A stretch of DNA of 15,190 bases from CAG-492 sp045643465 (GCA_045643465.1 JAZUKV010000035.1:1-15190); one strand, 5' to 3'. Shown: positions 1 to 7,012, counted from the stretch's first letter. Notes: a model not told the origin generated them from the sequence alone. Numbers and translations: made by a program.

Positions 1-4
1 TTTT

Positions 5-10
5 TATAAT
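5..10 (+). promoter_or_regulatory. Putative -10 box for the FtsX-like permease gene
   Basis: A perfect TATAAT hexamer lies at the left edge of the window. Any -35 box would fall outside, so only half of the promoter can be judged. Transcription would start near position 17, which puts the left arm of the inverted repeat at 18-27 at the very 5' end of the mRNA. In DNA this AT-rich the hexamer could occur by chance. Confidence 0.35.
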
Positions 11-17
11 AAAAAAA

Positions 18-91
18 ATAAGACACCATAAATTTATGTTAAAATAAAAATACAAAACCAAAATTTAACAAAAATATATGAGGTGTCTTAT
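18..91 (+). promoter_or_regulatory. Inverted repeat able to mask the RBS and start codon of the permease gene
   Basis: ATAAGACACC at 18-27 is perfectly complementary to GGTGTCTTAT at 82-91. The right arm covers most of the Shine-Dalgarno sequence (GAGGTG, 80-85) and the first two bases of the ATG at 90. If the mRNA starts near 17, as the TATAAT at 5-10 suggests, its extreme 5' end could fold back and hide the ribosome binding site across a loop of 54 bases. The loop is almost pure A/T and unstructured. Regulation by this fold is an inference; the complementarity is directly visible. Confidence 0.45.
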
Positions 92-971
92 GAATAATAT
101 TTTAAACCAATTTAACGAAAAAGTCAGCAATTTAGTAAAAATTTATGTAGAAAATTTAATTTTCAGTAAAGGAATATCATCATTCACAGATGATTTAGTA
201 GCAGAATTTGCCCATTTTGGTAGTGATTTAACACAATTTATAATTGAATATGCAATTATATCTAATTCTGCAAGATATTTATATGATGATACAGTTTCTA
301 GCAATTCTATTTTAAATATATTTGATTTTGAACTAATACCAAGATATAATAAAACTATAGAAGGAAGCTTATGTATAAGCGAAAACGCATCTAATATAGG
401 ATTTTTTGTTGTACCAGATAAAGTAGTTGCAAATCAAACTTATACACACCATTATATGATAGGAAATTATATAAACAAAGATAAAGAAAAGCAGCAAATG
501 CTTAATCAAAAAATATTTAATTTTGAATATAATACATCAACTTCGTTTACAAATAAAATAGAAATATGTGATAATAGTATAGGCATATCCGTATTAGCAA
601 CATTTATCGGATTATATATTGGAATCATCTTCTTAATTTCATCTGCAGCTATACTTGCATTAAAAGATTTATCAGATAGCTTAGATGATAAAGATAAATA
701 CAAAATATTGCGAAATATTGGAACAGATGAGAAAACAATAAACAAATCTATATTTAAACAAACTCTAATATTCTTCCTATTACCACTATCACTTGCATTT
801 GTTCATACAATATTTGGAATAAAATCTTGTTTAATATTATTAGAAAGCATTGGAATACAAAATTTATCTAAAGCTATAATAACAACAGGAATAATATTAA
901 CTCTTATTTATGGTGGATATTTTATAATAACTTATCTATGTAATAAAAATATAATTAAAGAAAAAAATTAA
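90..971 (+). CDS. FtsX/BceB-like ABC transporter permease, short form (C-terminal half only)
   Basis: A 293-residue protein with a mostly polar N-terminal half (about 1-163) and three hydrophobic segments near residues 164-192, 225-245 and 263-284. Between the first and second segments lies a charged loop (KYKILRNIGTDEKTI). That loop, with a helix on each side, is the usual signature of the last three membrane segments of FtsX/MacB/BceB-type permeases, where it faces the ATPase. BceB-type permeases are about 650 residues, so this one matches roughly the large extracellular domain plus the last three helices and lacks the N-terminal helices. I chose ATG 90 over ATG 78 because GAGGTG at 80-85 sits directly before it; the upstream ATG would add four residues and lacks an RBS. 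No ATPase gene is adjacent. It may be a half-size permease or a fragment left by deletion. A terminator follows. Confidence 0.6.
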   Translation: MNNILNQFNEKVSNLVKIYVENLIFSKGISSFTDDLVAEFAHFGSDLTQFIIEYAIISNSARYLYDDTVSSNSILNIFDFELIPRYNKTIEGSLCISENASNIGFFVVPDKVVANQTYTHHYMIGNYINKDKEKQQMLNQKIFNFEYNTSTSFTNKIEICDNSIGISVLATFIGLYIGIIFLISSAAILALKDLSDSLDDKDKYKILRNIGTDEKTINKSIFKQTLIFFLLPLSLAFVHTIFGIKSCLILLESIGIQNLSKAIITTGIILTLIYGGYFIITYLCNKNIIKEKN

Positions 972-975
972 ATTT

Positions 976-1014
976 AAAAGAGCAATATTGATTTTTCAAT
1001 ATTTCTCTTTTTTT
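976..1014 (+). terminator. Rho-independent terminator after the permease gene
   Basis: Arms AGAGCAATATTGA (979-991) and TCAATATTTCTCT (996-1008) pair with one mismatch around a TTTT loop. Flanking A and T runs extend the stem, and T7 (1008-1014) follows. Confidence 0.8.
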
Positions 1015-1087
1015 ATTTTATTACTATGTCTAAATTACTAAAATTTTGTAACAACTCAATTCCGTAAAGAAATTATACTTGAAATAT

Positions 1088-1116
1088 TTGGATTTTTATT
1101 ATTTTTATGTTATAAT
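1088..1116 (+). promoter_or_regulatory. Sigma-A type promoter for ttcA
   Basis: TTGGAT (1088-1093), a 17-base spacer and a perfect TATAAT (1111-1116). The predicted start near 1123 gives a leader of about 57 bases before the ATG at 1180, which has AAAGGAAA at 1165-1172 as its ribosome binding site. Confidence 0.7.
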
Positions 1117-1179
1117 TTATTGAAATTTATATTTTTGATAATACTATTTATATATTATCAATAGAAAGGAAATCTGCTT

Positions 1180-1896
1180 ATGCAAAAAATACTTGGCTAT
1201 ATGAGAAAAGCTATTGAAGAATATAATATGATTGAAGACGGAGATAAAATTGCTGTTGCATTATCTGGTGGTAAAGATTCAACTACGCTTTTATTAGGTT
1301 TAAAAAATCTCCAAAGATTTTATCCTAAAAAATTTGATATAATCGGTGTAACTGTTAATCCTGGATTTGACGGTTTTGATACAACAGAGCTTGCTAAATT
1401 ATGTGAAAAATTAGATATTAAATATATTGATGAAAAAACACAAATTAAAGAAATAGTTTTTGATGTGCGAAATGAAAAAAATCCATGTTCATTATGCGCA
1501 AATCTAAGAAGAGGTGTTTTAAATAGTGTAGCTATACGTGAAGGATGTAATAAAATTGCATTAGGTCATAATGAAGATGATGTTTTAGAAACATTTTTTT
1601 TAAATTTATTATATGGCGGATCTATTTCTACTTTTGCACCTAAAAGCTATATGGATAGATCTAAAATAACATTAATTAGACCTTTAATTTATGCCCCTGA
1701 AAAATATATAAGAAATTTTGCTAAAAAAAGTGAATTACCTATTTTGCCTAAGGTTTGTCCTAATGATGGTAATTCTAGAAGAGAAAAAATGAAAAATTTA
1801 ATTTTCGATTTTCAAAAGGAAATACCAACTGTTAGAGCAAATTTGTATGGTGCAATTAAGCGTGGAAATTTAAAAGGTTGGGAAAAATCTATTTAA
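1180..1896 (+). CDS. ttcA: TtcA-family tRNA thiolase (2-thiocytidine synthetase-like)
   Basis: A 238-residue ATP-pyrophosphatase of the TtcA/TtuA group. The PP-loop SGGKDS lies at residues 29-34 and binds ATP to adenylate the tRNA base. GHNEDD at 129-134 is the second conserved motif. C103-x2-C106 and a distant C193 (in VCPNDG) match the three cysteines that hold the [4Fe-4S] cluster in TtcA enzymes. TtcA makes 2-thiocytidine at tRNA position 32; which base this homologue modifies cannot be read from sequence. It is shorter than E. coli TtcA (about 310 residues) but holds all core motifs, and clostridial members are typically short. The next gene begins 54 bases downstream and starts a SufC/SufB-like Fe-S assembly pair, which could supply its cluster. 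Confidence 0.82.
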   Translation: MQKILGYMRKAIEEYNMIEDGDKIAVALSGGKDSTTLLLGLKNLQRFYPKKFDIIGVTVNPGFDGFDTTELAKLCEKLDIKYIDEKTQIKEIVFDVRNEKNPCSLCANLRRGVLNSVAIREGCNKIALGHNEDDVLETFFLNLLYGGSISTFAPKSYMDRSKITLIRPLIYAPEKYIRNFAKKSELPILPKVCPNDGNSRREKMKNLIFDFQKEIPTVRANLYGAIKRGNLKGWEKSI

Positions 1897-1911
1897 TTTT
1901 CAATAAAAATA

Positions 1912-1934
1912 TGATAGAATGTTAACCGTATAAT
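1912..1934 (+). promoter_or_regulatory. Possible promoter for the sufC-like gene
   Basis: An extended -10, TGATAGAAT (1912-1920), has only a weak -35 candidate (TTTAAT, 1892-1897). A second TATAAT lies at 1929-1934, but it would start transcription inside the ribosome binding site (AAAAAAGGAG, 1935-1944). No terminator is visible after ttcA, so read-through from its promoter is also likely. Confidence 0.35.
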
Positions 1935-1950
1935 AAAAAAGGAGTAAAAA

Positions 1951-2670
1951 ATGTTAGAATTAAAAAATATATGTTTTAATAGAGATAATAAAGATATTCT
2001 AAAAAATATTAATTTAACAATTGATAATAATAAATTTATAGCTATTACTGGTCCAAATGGATCTGGGAAATCAACTCTAGCAAAAATTATAATGGGCATT
2101 GAAAAACCTGATAGTGGAAAAATTTTATTTAATGGCACAGATATTACAAATCATTCAATCGATGAAAGAGCTCGATTAGGTATAAGTTTTGCATTTCAGC
2201 AACCCGTAAGATTTAAAGGAATTACAGTATTTGATTTAATAAATCTATCTGCTGGAAATAATGTAAAAAAAGCTGATGCATGTGAAGTTCTTTCTAGTGT
2301 TGGACTTTGTGCAAAAGATTATATTGATAGAGATGTTAATAATTCATTATCTGGTGGAGAGCTAAAAAGAATTGAAATTGCCACTGTAGCAGTAAGAAAA
2401 TCTAATTTAACTATTTTTGATGAACCTGAAGCTGGTATAGATTTATGGAGTTTTAAAAATTTGATAAAAGTTTTTGAAAAAATTAGTCAAGTCAATAATG
2501 GTGCAACTTTGATAATTTCTCATCAAGAAAGAATTTTAAATATTGCAGATCAAATTGTATTAATGAAAAATGGAGAAATTTCTGACATAGGTTCAAAAGA
2601 TGAAATTATGAAAAAAGTTCTTACTGATGATAATCAAGTATGTTATAAAAGGAGGGAACTAGATGAATAA
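1951..2670 (+). CDS. sufC: SufC-like Fe-S cluster assembly ATPase (SmsC type)
   Basis: A 239-residue soluble ABC ATPase. Walker A GPNGSGKST is at residues 34-42, the Q-loop glutamine is near 84, the signature LSGGE is at 133-137, Walker B TIFDEPE is at 154-160, and the H-loop histidine is H190. Such ATPases drive conformational change in a SufB/SufD scaffold that builds Fe-S clusters in the cytosol; they are not membrane transporters. The segment after Walker B reads DEPEAGIDLWSF, which I associate with reduced archaeal and clostridial SufC proteins rather than the DEPDSGLDIDAL form of full SUF operons. Translation is probably coupled to the next gene, whose start overlaps this gene's end by 8 bases. 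The partner gene supports the Suf assignment over a generic ABC ATPase. Confidence 0.85.
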   Translation: MLELKNICFNRDNKDILKNINLTIDNNKFIAITGPNGSGKSTLAKIIMGIEKPDSGKILFNGTDITNHSIDERARLGISFAFQQPVRFKGITVFDLINLSAGNNVKKADACEVLSSVGLCAKDYIDRDVNNSLSGGELKRIEIATVAVRKSNLTIFDEPEAGIDLWSFKNLIKVFEKISQVNNGATLIISHQERILNIADQIVLMKNGEISDIGSKDEIMKKVLTDDNQVCYKRRELDE

Positions 2671-3586
2671 TGATGATTTAAATTTACTTAAAGAAATCAC
2701 TGGCTCTGAAAACCCTCAAGAGCATAAAGGTGCATATAATCTTAGAAAAAATGGGCAAGGAATTGAACGAAAATCTTCTCAATACACTACTATTAAATCA
2801 AAAGAAAATAAACCTGGAATTGATATTTTGGTAGCAGAAAATACACCTATGGATTTTATCGATATTCCGGTAATAATTACGGATAGTGGTATTACAGATG
2901 ATGTTTATAATGATTTTTATATCGGAAAAAATGCTAATGTTACAATCATCGCAGGATGCGGAATCCATAACTGTGGGCACGATGATTCTACGCACAATGG
3001 AATTCATAGATTTTCCTTAGATGAAGGAGCTAAAGTTAAATATATTGAAAAACATTATGGTGAAGGTGACGGATCTGGTAAAAGAATCTTAAACCCTGTT
3101 ACAGAAGTTTATTTAAAAGACGGTAGCACTATGGAAATGGAATCTGTACAAATTAAAGGTGTTGATTCTACTGTAAGAGCTACAAAAGGTCTATTAGATG
3201 CAAATACAAATTTTATTGTTTCTGAAAAAATTATGACACATGGAAAACAACTTGCTAAAACAGAATTTGATGTTACTTTAAATGGTGAAAATTCTAGCAC
3301 CAAAGTAACTTCAAGATCTGTTGCCACAGAAAATTCTAATCAGCAATTTATATCTAGAGTTTCAGGAAATACTAAATGCTTTGCACATGTTGAATGTGAT
3401 GCTATTATCATGGATTCTGCTTCTGTAAAAGCAACTCCAGAAATTACTGCAAATAATGTTGATGCTAATTTAATTCATGAAGCAGCTATTGGAAAAATAG
3501 CTGGAGAGCAATTAATAAAATTAATGTCTTTAGGCTTAACTGAAAAAGAAGCTGAACAAGAAATAATAAAAGGATTTTTAAAATAA
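2663..3586 (+). CDS. SufB/SufD-like Fe-S cluster scaffold, short form (SmsB type)
   Basis: A 307-residue SufB/SufD-family protein, far shorter than E. coli SufB (about 495 residues). The beta-helix core (about 50-260) and the family's C-terminal signature are clear: LIHEAAIGKIAGEQ (270-283), then a helix ending in EAEQEIIKGFL. It has only four cysteines: C99 and C104 in a CGIHNCG motif, and C239 and C245. When the C-terminal signature is aligned with E. coli SufB, the place of the essential Cys405 holds alanine (in EITANNVD). The start is fixed by AAAGGAGGG at 2648-2656 and overlaps the ATPase gene by 8 bases. No sufS, sufU or sufD is present, and a terminator closes the unit, so SufC and SufB probably form a two-component C2B2 assembly complex. 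The family assignment is firm; the mechanism is inferred. Confidence 0.85.
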   Translation: MNNDDLNLLKEITGSENPQEHKGAYNLRKNGQGIERKSSQYTTIKSKENKPGIDILVAENTPMDFIDIPVIITDSGITDDVYNDFYIGKNANVTIIAGCGIHNCGHDDSTHNGIHRFSLDEGAKVKYIEKHYGEGDGSGKRILNPVTEVYLKDGSTMEMESVQIKGVDSTVRATKGLLDANTNFIVSEKIMTHGKQLAKTEFDVTLNGENSSTKVTSRSVATENSNQQFISRVSGNTKCFAHVECDAIIMDSASVKATPEITANNVDANLIHEAAIGKIAGEQLIKLMSLGLTEKEAEQEIIKGFLK

Positions 3587-3629
3587 AAAATAGCTTTATT
3601 AGAATTATATCTAATAAAGCTATTTTTTT
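3585..3629. terminator. Bidirectional terminator between the sufB-like and dockerin-peptidase genes
   Basis: A perfect 19-bp stem: 3585-3603 pairs with 3610-3628 around the loop ATTATA. The core is TAGCTTTATTAGA, flanked by an A-run on the left and a T-run on the right, so it works on both strands. It overlaps the stop codons of both convergent genes. Confidence 0.9.
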
Positions 3630-5391
3630 ATAATGGTCTTCTTCCACATTTTTTAACTACTAATTTAAAAAACATTGTATCTTCACTATTAATATAACCG
3701 TCATTATTAATGTCATATTTTGGATTATATGCTTGCTCATTTAAACCATTTTTTAACACTATATAATCAGTTTCATCAACTTTGTAATCACCATTTAAAT
3801 CACATTTTATTATATTATCTGCTTCATTTAAATCATAATCTGCAGATGTACCTGCATAATATGATAATACTAGTGATGCATCTATTGCATCTACAACTCC
3901 ATCTCCATTTACATCAGATCTACTCATTTGATCTCTTTCTTTATCTGTTAGCTCTTGGTTTGCACCATTTTTTGCATATAAAGTCAATATTAATGAAGCA
4001 TCTCTTGCATCAATTATACCATCTGCATTTGCATCACCTTTTTTACTTCTTATTACAATTTCATAAGTGTTATAAATTTTATATGCATTTAATTTTCCAA
4101 TTACGATATTGTTTAATTCAAAATTTACTAAATTTCCTGTTGACTTTTGTTTAACATTACCTTCACAACTTATATACATTTTTCCTGATGCAAATATATC
4201 AAATTGCGAATAATCTATTTTATACATTAATTTTGTAGATTCACTATCTGTTCCAAGACAAGTAGCATTTTTTATTTTTTCTCCTACTTTTACTTTTAGC
4301 TCAGGAGCTGTTTCTACAGTTATCGGTTTTGAAAAATAAATGTATATTTTTCTGTATGTATCATATTTTGCATATGTTATTTTTTCTATTTTTGCTTTAG
4401 CTTCTATTATTTCTACTTCAAAATTAAAAATTTTGCCTTCAAACTCTACGGCTATTTCGTTTTTGCCAATATTTTTATTATTAAAACCACTTATTTTTAT
4501 ATTGCTATCTGATAGCTCAATTGTTGAAGTAATACCACTATTATATTTTACAGTTATAGCTCCTCCAGTTAAATCTAGCTCTTCTTCTGATTGTATATAC
4601 TGCTTTTTCAAAGGCTCCTTAAATGTTATTTCTTTAATATTTTTAGGTGTTGATCCTACATAATCTTTTGGATCTAGATTTGTTGTAGAATCTAAATAAT
4701 AATAAATTCTATGTAATCCACTCCCCATATTTATTATTGTTTTTTCTTTAGAAGCTCTAATCTCAAAATGTAAATGCATATGCCCAGAATCACCAGAGCT
4801 TCCCATTGTTGCTATTTCTTGACCTACACTTACATGATCATTTCTTGATACTTTAAATGATCCACCTTTTAAATGTCCATATAAAAAGCATCTTCCTGTT
4901 GATGTTTCTTGTATTATTATGTAGTTTCCATATCCTCCACCATTTTTTAATCCATCACTTGTCATTCTTTGATTTTGCTCTGGATAATCTGTTCTTCCTG
5001 CTATTCCAATTCCGCCACGAATTTCTTCACAATATGTTGCGCTTGTTTCTATAACAGTACCTTCTACTACAGATACTACTTTATAACTATGACCGTACAT
5101 TCCTGTTATATCCATTCCATAATGACTTTCACATTTTGCATAAAATGGTTGTTCATCTGGCCATAATTCATTATTTACTATATATTCTCTACCTGATTTT
5201 CCATCTTTATATGGACTTTGTCCTGCTGTTCCATAAAATTCATAATCCATATATGTTTCGTTAGCATTATTCCCACCTATAGGCCATATATAATTTGGAA
5301 TTGTTGCAGCATCTACATTATTAATATTTTTAATAAAAATTATGCATACTACAAATAATATACTAACTAATATTTTTTCTTTTACTTTCAT
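3628..5391 (-). CDS. Secreted M23 peptidoglycan endopeptidase with Big_3 domain and four dockerin repeats
   Basis: A 587-residue exported protein. Residues 1-28 form a signal peptide (hydrophobic 7-20, cleavage near DA/AT). An M23/LytM peptidase domain covers about 85-245, with zinc ligands H90 and D94 (HYGMD) and H208, and catalytic histidines H173 (YGHL) and H206 (HMHLHFE); all are present, so it should cut peptidoglycan cross-bridges. A group-3 bacterial Ig-like domain lies at about 254-328 (LDLTGGAITVKY). Residues 329-450 are beta-rich and unassigned. Four dockerin-like calcium loops follow at about 451-474, 493-514, 531-550 and 560-579 (for example DANADGIIDARD and DVNGDGVVDAID). Dockerin modules usually have two such repeats, so this looks like a tandem pair. 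Dockerins bind cohesins on scaffold proteins; no cohesin gene is in view. The RBS AGGAGG (complement of 5399-5404) supports the start. Confidence 0.9.
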   Translation of the reverse strand: MKVKEKILVSILFVVCIIFIKNINNVDAATIPNYIWPIGGNNANETYMDYEFYGTAGQSPYKDGKSGREYIVNNELWPDEQPFYAKCESHYGMDITGMYGHSYKVVSVVEGTVIETSATYCEEIRGGIGIAGRTDYPEQNQRMTSDGLKNGGGYGNYIIIQETSTGRCFLYGHLKGGSFKVSRNDHVSVGQEIATMGSSGDSGHMHLHFEIRASKEKTIINMGSGLHRIYYYLDSTTNLDPKDYVGSTPKNIKEITFKEPLKKQYIQSEEELDLTGGAITVKYNSGITSTIELSDSNIKISGFNNKNIGKNEIAVEFEGKIFNFEVEIIEAKAKIEKITYAKYDTYRKIYIYFSKPITVETAPELKVKVGEKIKNATCLGTDSESTKLMYKIDYSQFDIFASGKMYISCEGNVKQKSTGNLVNFELNNIVIGKLNAYKIYNTYEIVIRSKKGDANADGIIDARDASLILTLYAKNGANQELTDKERDQMSRSDVNGDGVVDAIDASLVLSYYAGTSADYDLNEADNIIKCDLNGDYKVDETDYIVLKNGLNEQAYNPKYDINNDGYINSEDTMFFKLVVKKCGRRPL

Positions 5392-5438
5392 TTTACATCC
5401 TCCTGTAAAAAACTTTTGTTTCTAATAAATGCTCTTCT

Positions 5439-5467
5439 ATTTTATCATTATTTGACTGTTTTGTCAA
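5439..5467 (-). promoter_or_regulatory. Promoter of the dockerin-bearing M23 peptidase gene
   Basis: On the minus strand, a perfect TTGACA (complement of 5462-5467), a 17-base spacer and TAAAAT (complement of 5439-5444). This predicts a leader of about 40 bases before the start codon at 5391. Confidence 0.75.
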
Positions 5468-5492
5468 TTTTATGTAAATCAAAATATTAGTA

Positions 5493-5521
5493 TTGAAAAT
5501 AATATTTTTTTTTATTATAAT
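5493..5521 (+). promoter_or_regulatory. Promoter of the DUF3592 gene
   Basis: TTGAAA (5493-5498), a 17-base spacer and a perfect TATAAT (5516-5521). It stands back to back with the promoter of the M23 peptidase gene. Confidence 0.7.
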
Positions 5522-5563
5522 TAATTTATAATAATTGCTATATAATTTTTTAGGAGGCACATT

Positions 5564-5941
5564 ATGGTTATAATTGGTTTATTATTTTCATTTGCTGGCT
5601 TACTTTTATTAATTACACAAATTCTAAAAAGCAAATCATTTACTGGTGTTACAGAAGCAACAATAGTTGATTTTAAAAAGAAACAAAGCACAGGTCCACA
5701 TTATGCAGTAGTACTTTTTCCAATTTATAAATATTCTGTTGATGGAAAAGATTACGTAGTAGTATCTGGTTCAGGAAAAAGCTCTTGGAAATTAAAAATA
5801 GGAGATACTGTAAAATTACAATATAAACCTAACAATCCTAATTTTATTTATGTTCCAGACAATAAAGTCCCAATTTTAATTAGTACTGCTTTTATTTTAG
5901 GTGGAATTATTTATACTATACTTTATTTCTTTACTCATTAA
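5564..5941 (+). CDS. Small DUF3592-type membrane protein
   Basis: A 125-residue protein with a hydrophobic segment at each end (about 2-20 and 104-122) and a polar beta-rich middle. The middle contains ATIVDFKKK, then FPIYKYSVDGKDYVV, then KIGDTVKLQYKPNNPNF, which is the usual layout of DUF3592. Both ends are probably in the membrane, with the middle domain on one side of it. The function of the family is unknown, and the neighbours (envelope peptidase and sortase, each with its own promoter) do not define it. The start is set by AGGAGG at 5552-5557, six bases before the ATG. Confidence 0.75.
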   Translation: MVIIGLLFSFAGLLLLITQILKSKSFTGVTEATIVDFKKKQSTGPHYAVVLFPIYKYSVDGKDYVVVSGSGKSSWKLKIGDTVKLQYKPNNPNFIYVPDNKVPILISTAFILGGIIYTILYFFTH

Positions 5942-5947
5942 TCATAC

Positions 5948-5982
5948 AAATAAAAACAGTGCATAAAGCACTGTTTTTATTT
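5948..5982. terminator. Bidirectional terminator between the DUF3592 and sortase genes
   Basis: A perfect 15-bp stem: 5948-5962 pairs with 5968-5982 around the loop ATAAA, core ACAGTGC/GCACTGT. Runs of A on the left and T on the right serve both strands. The right arm includes the last codons of the minus-strand gene. Confidence 0.9.
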
Positions 5983-6636
5983 TACTTTTTCTGCAATTAC
6001 AACCCATCTATACTGTTTATAATTTAGCGTAGCACATGTTATAAGCCGTAGTGTATCATTAAATTCTGTATTATCCAAAAATAATGATTTACCATCTTTG
6101 CAACTTATAATATCTGTATAAGTTTCAGTCATCTTTCCTTTCTCACTTTTCCGTACCTCATAATATGATGGTATACCATCATTTATAAGAATAATTGAAT
6201 CCTTAACTTTTATTGAATCAATTACTGAAAATGAATTATAATTATGACCGAATATATCTATATTGTTTTCTGTAGAAAATATTCCTGCATCTTGAACAAT
6301 ATCATATTTGTCAATATTCTCTTGAGTTGCATCAGCTATAACTAATTCATAAACTTTTTCATCAATAACTATTGCATTATCAATGCCATCAAATTCGTTG
6401 GTTGTTGTCGTTTCAGAATTTTCATTTTTTTCTGTCGTAGTCGTTGTCGTCAATGTACTTACATCTTTTTTTTGCGTTATCGTTTTATTTTCTGCCGTTG
6501 TTGTGCATATATTTCTATTTTCAGTTACAAATTTTGCTTCTGAAACAATATACTCGTCTTCTTTCATACATGAAGACATCACACCAATAGACATGATTGT
6601 TAAAACAACTGCTAAAAAACATTTTTTCCGTAACAT
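5977..6636 (-). CDS. Sortase-domain protein with a lipoprotein-type signal
   Basis: A 219-residue exported protein. Residues 1-23 are a basic, then hydrophobic signal ending in a lipobox-like VMSSC, so C23 may be lipidated and anchor it to the outer face of the membrane. Residues 38-81 are a Thr-rich, low-complexity linker with runs TTTTTT and TTTT. The rest (about 86-219) matches a sortase barrel: H131 in FGHN, C201 in LRLITC and R210 in YRWVV fit the catalytic His-Cys-Arg triad. Sortases cut a C-terminal sorting motif and attach the protein to the wall or to pilins; the substrate here is unknown, and no LPxTG-type protein is encoded in the window. Most sortases use a transmembrane anchor, so the lipobox is unusual. 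The class (D/E-like) is uncertain. RBS GGAGG lies at the complement of 6645-6649. Confidence 0.78.
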   Translation of the reverse strand: MLRKKCFLAVVLTIMSIGVMSSCMKEDEYIVSEAKFVTENRNICTTTAENKTITQKKDVSTLTTTTTTEKNENSETTTTNEFDGIDNAIVIDEKVYELVIADATQENIDKYDIVQDAGIFSTENNIDIFGHNYNSFSVIDSIKVKDSIILINDGIPSYYEVRKSEKGKMTETYTDIISCKDGKSLFLDNTEFNDTLRLITCATLNYKQYRWVVIAEKVK

Positions 6637-6666
6637 TTATTACGCCTCCAATAAAAAATATGTTTA

Positions 6667-6695
6667 AGTATACCATATCATTGAATTTCTGTCAA
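6667..6695 (-). promoter_or_regulatory. Promoter of the sortase gene
   Basis: On the minus strand, a perfect TTGACA (complement of 6690-6695), a 17-base spacer and TATACT (complement of 6667-6672) preceded by an extended TGG. It starts just downstream of the tRNA terminator. Confidence 0.75.
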
Positions 6696-6713
6696 AAAAC
6701 TATTACTTTTGAT

Positions 6714-6742
6714 AATAAAAAAAGACTAGTTAAACTAGTCTT
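6714..6742 (-). terminator. Terminator of the tRNA-Pro gene
   Basis: AAGACTAGT and ACTAGTCTT pair perfectly around a 3-base loop (6722-6742). On the minus strand a T-run (complement of 6717-6723) follows, directly downstream of the tRNA. Confidence 0.85.
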
Positions 6743-6745
6743 AAA

Positions 6746-6821
6746 TGGTCGAGGTGACAGGGATCGAACCTGCGACCTCATGGTCCCAAACCACGCGCGC
6801 TACCAACTGCGCTACACCTCG
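6746..6821 (-). tRNA. tRNA-Pro (anticodon UGG), CCA encoded
   Basis: A complete 76-base cloverleaf on the minus strand. The acceptor CGAGGTG/CACCTCG is followed by discriminator A and an encoded CCA. The D-stem is GCGC/GCGC. The anticodon stem is CGTGG/CCATG with loop TTTGGGA, giving anticodon TGG, which reads CCN proline codons. The T-arm is GCAGG-TTCGATC-CCTGT. It has its own promoter and terminator and appears as a single-gene unit. An IS200/IS605-like remnant lies just upstream of its promoter. Confidence 0.97.
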
Positions 6822-6850
6822 ATAATTTTATTTTTAAAAAGTACTTATTT

Positions 6851-6879
6851 AATATAACATATAAAACTTATAATTTCAA
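6851..6879 (-). promoter_or_regulatory. Promoter of tRNA-Pro
   Basis: On the minus strand, TTGAAA (complement of 6874-6879), a 17-base spacer and an extended -10, TGTTATATT (hexamer complement of 6851-6856). The predicted start lies about 22 bases before the mature tRNA. Confidence 0.7.
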
Positions 6880-6983
6880 GTATTTTTCTATATTTTTTTT
6901 AACAAATTAATATTTCGTCAAGTGAAAAAGTAAAAGCGACTTTCAAAACACATAGTATATTTTAGTCTTACACCGTCTCTTAA

Positions 6984-7012
6984 TGTACAACATAACGCAA
7001 ATTTAGTATAAT
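6984..7012 (+). promoter_or_regulatory. Promoter of the tnpA remnant
   Basis: TGTACA (6984-6989), a 17-base spacer and a perfect TATAAT (7007-7012). GGAG at 7040-7043 precedes the ATG at 7050. Transcription rightward would pass through the fragment and the hairpin array and stop at the hairpin at 7286-7310. Confidence 0.55.

Noticed and set aside
3720..4154. A 144-codon plus-strand frame rich in Leu and His
   Set aside because: It is the antisense of the dockerin-repeat region, with a composition explained by complementing Asp/Asn codons, and it has no RBS.
6383..6667. A 94-codon plus-strand frame with Val-rich runs
   Set aside because: It mirrors the Thr-rich linker of the sortase gene on the other strand and has no plausible RBS.
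6597..6857. An 86-codon plus-strand frame across the tRNA
   Set aside because: It runs antisense through tRNA-Pro and its terminator; such frames over tRNA genes are a common artefact.
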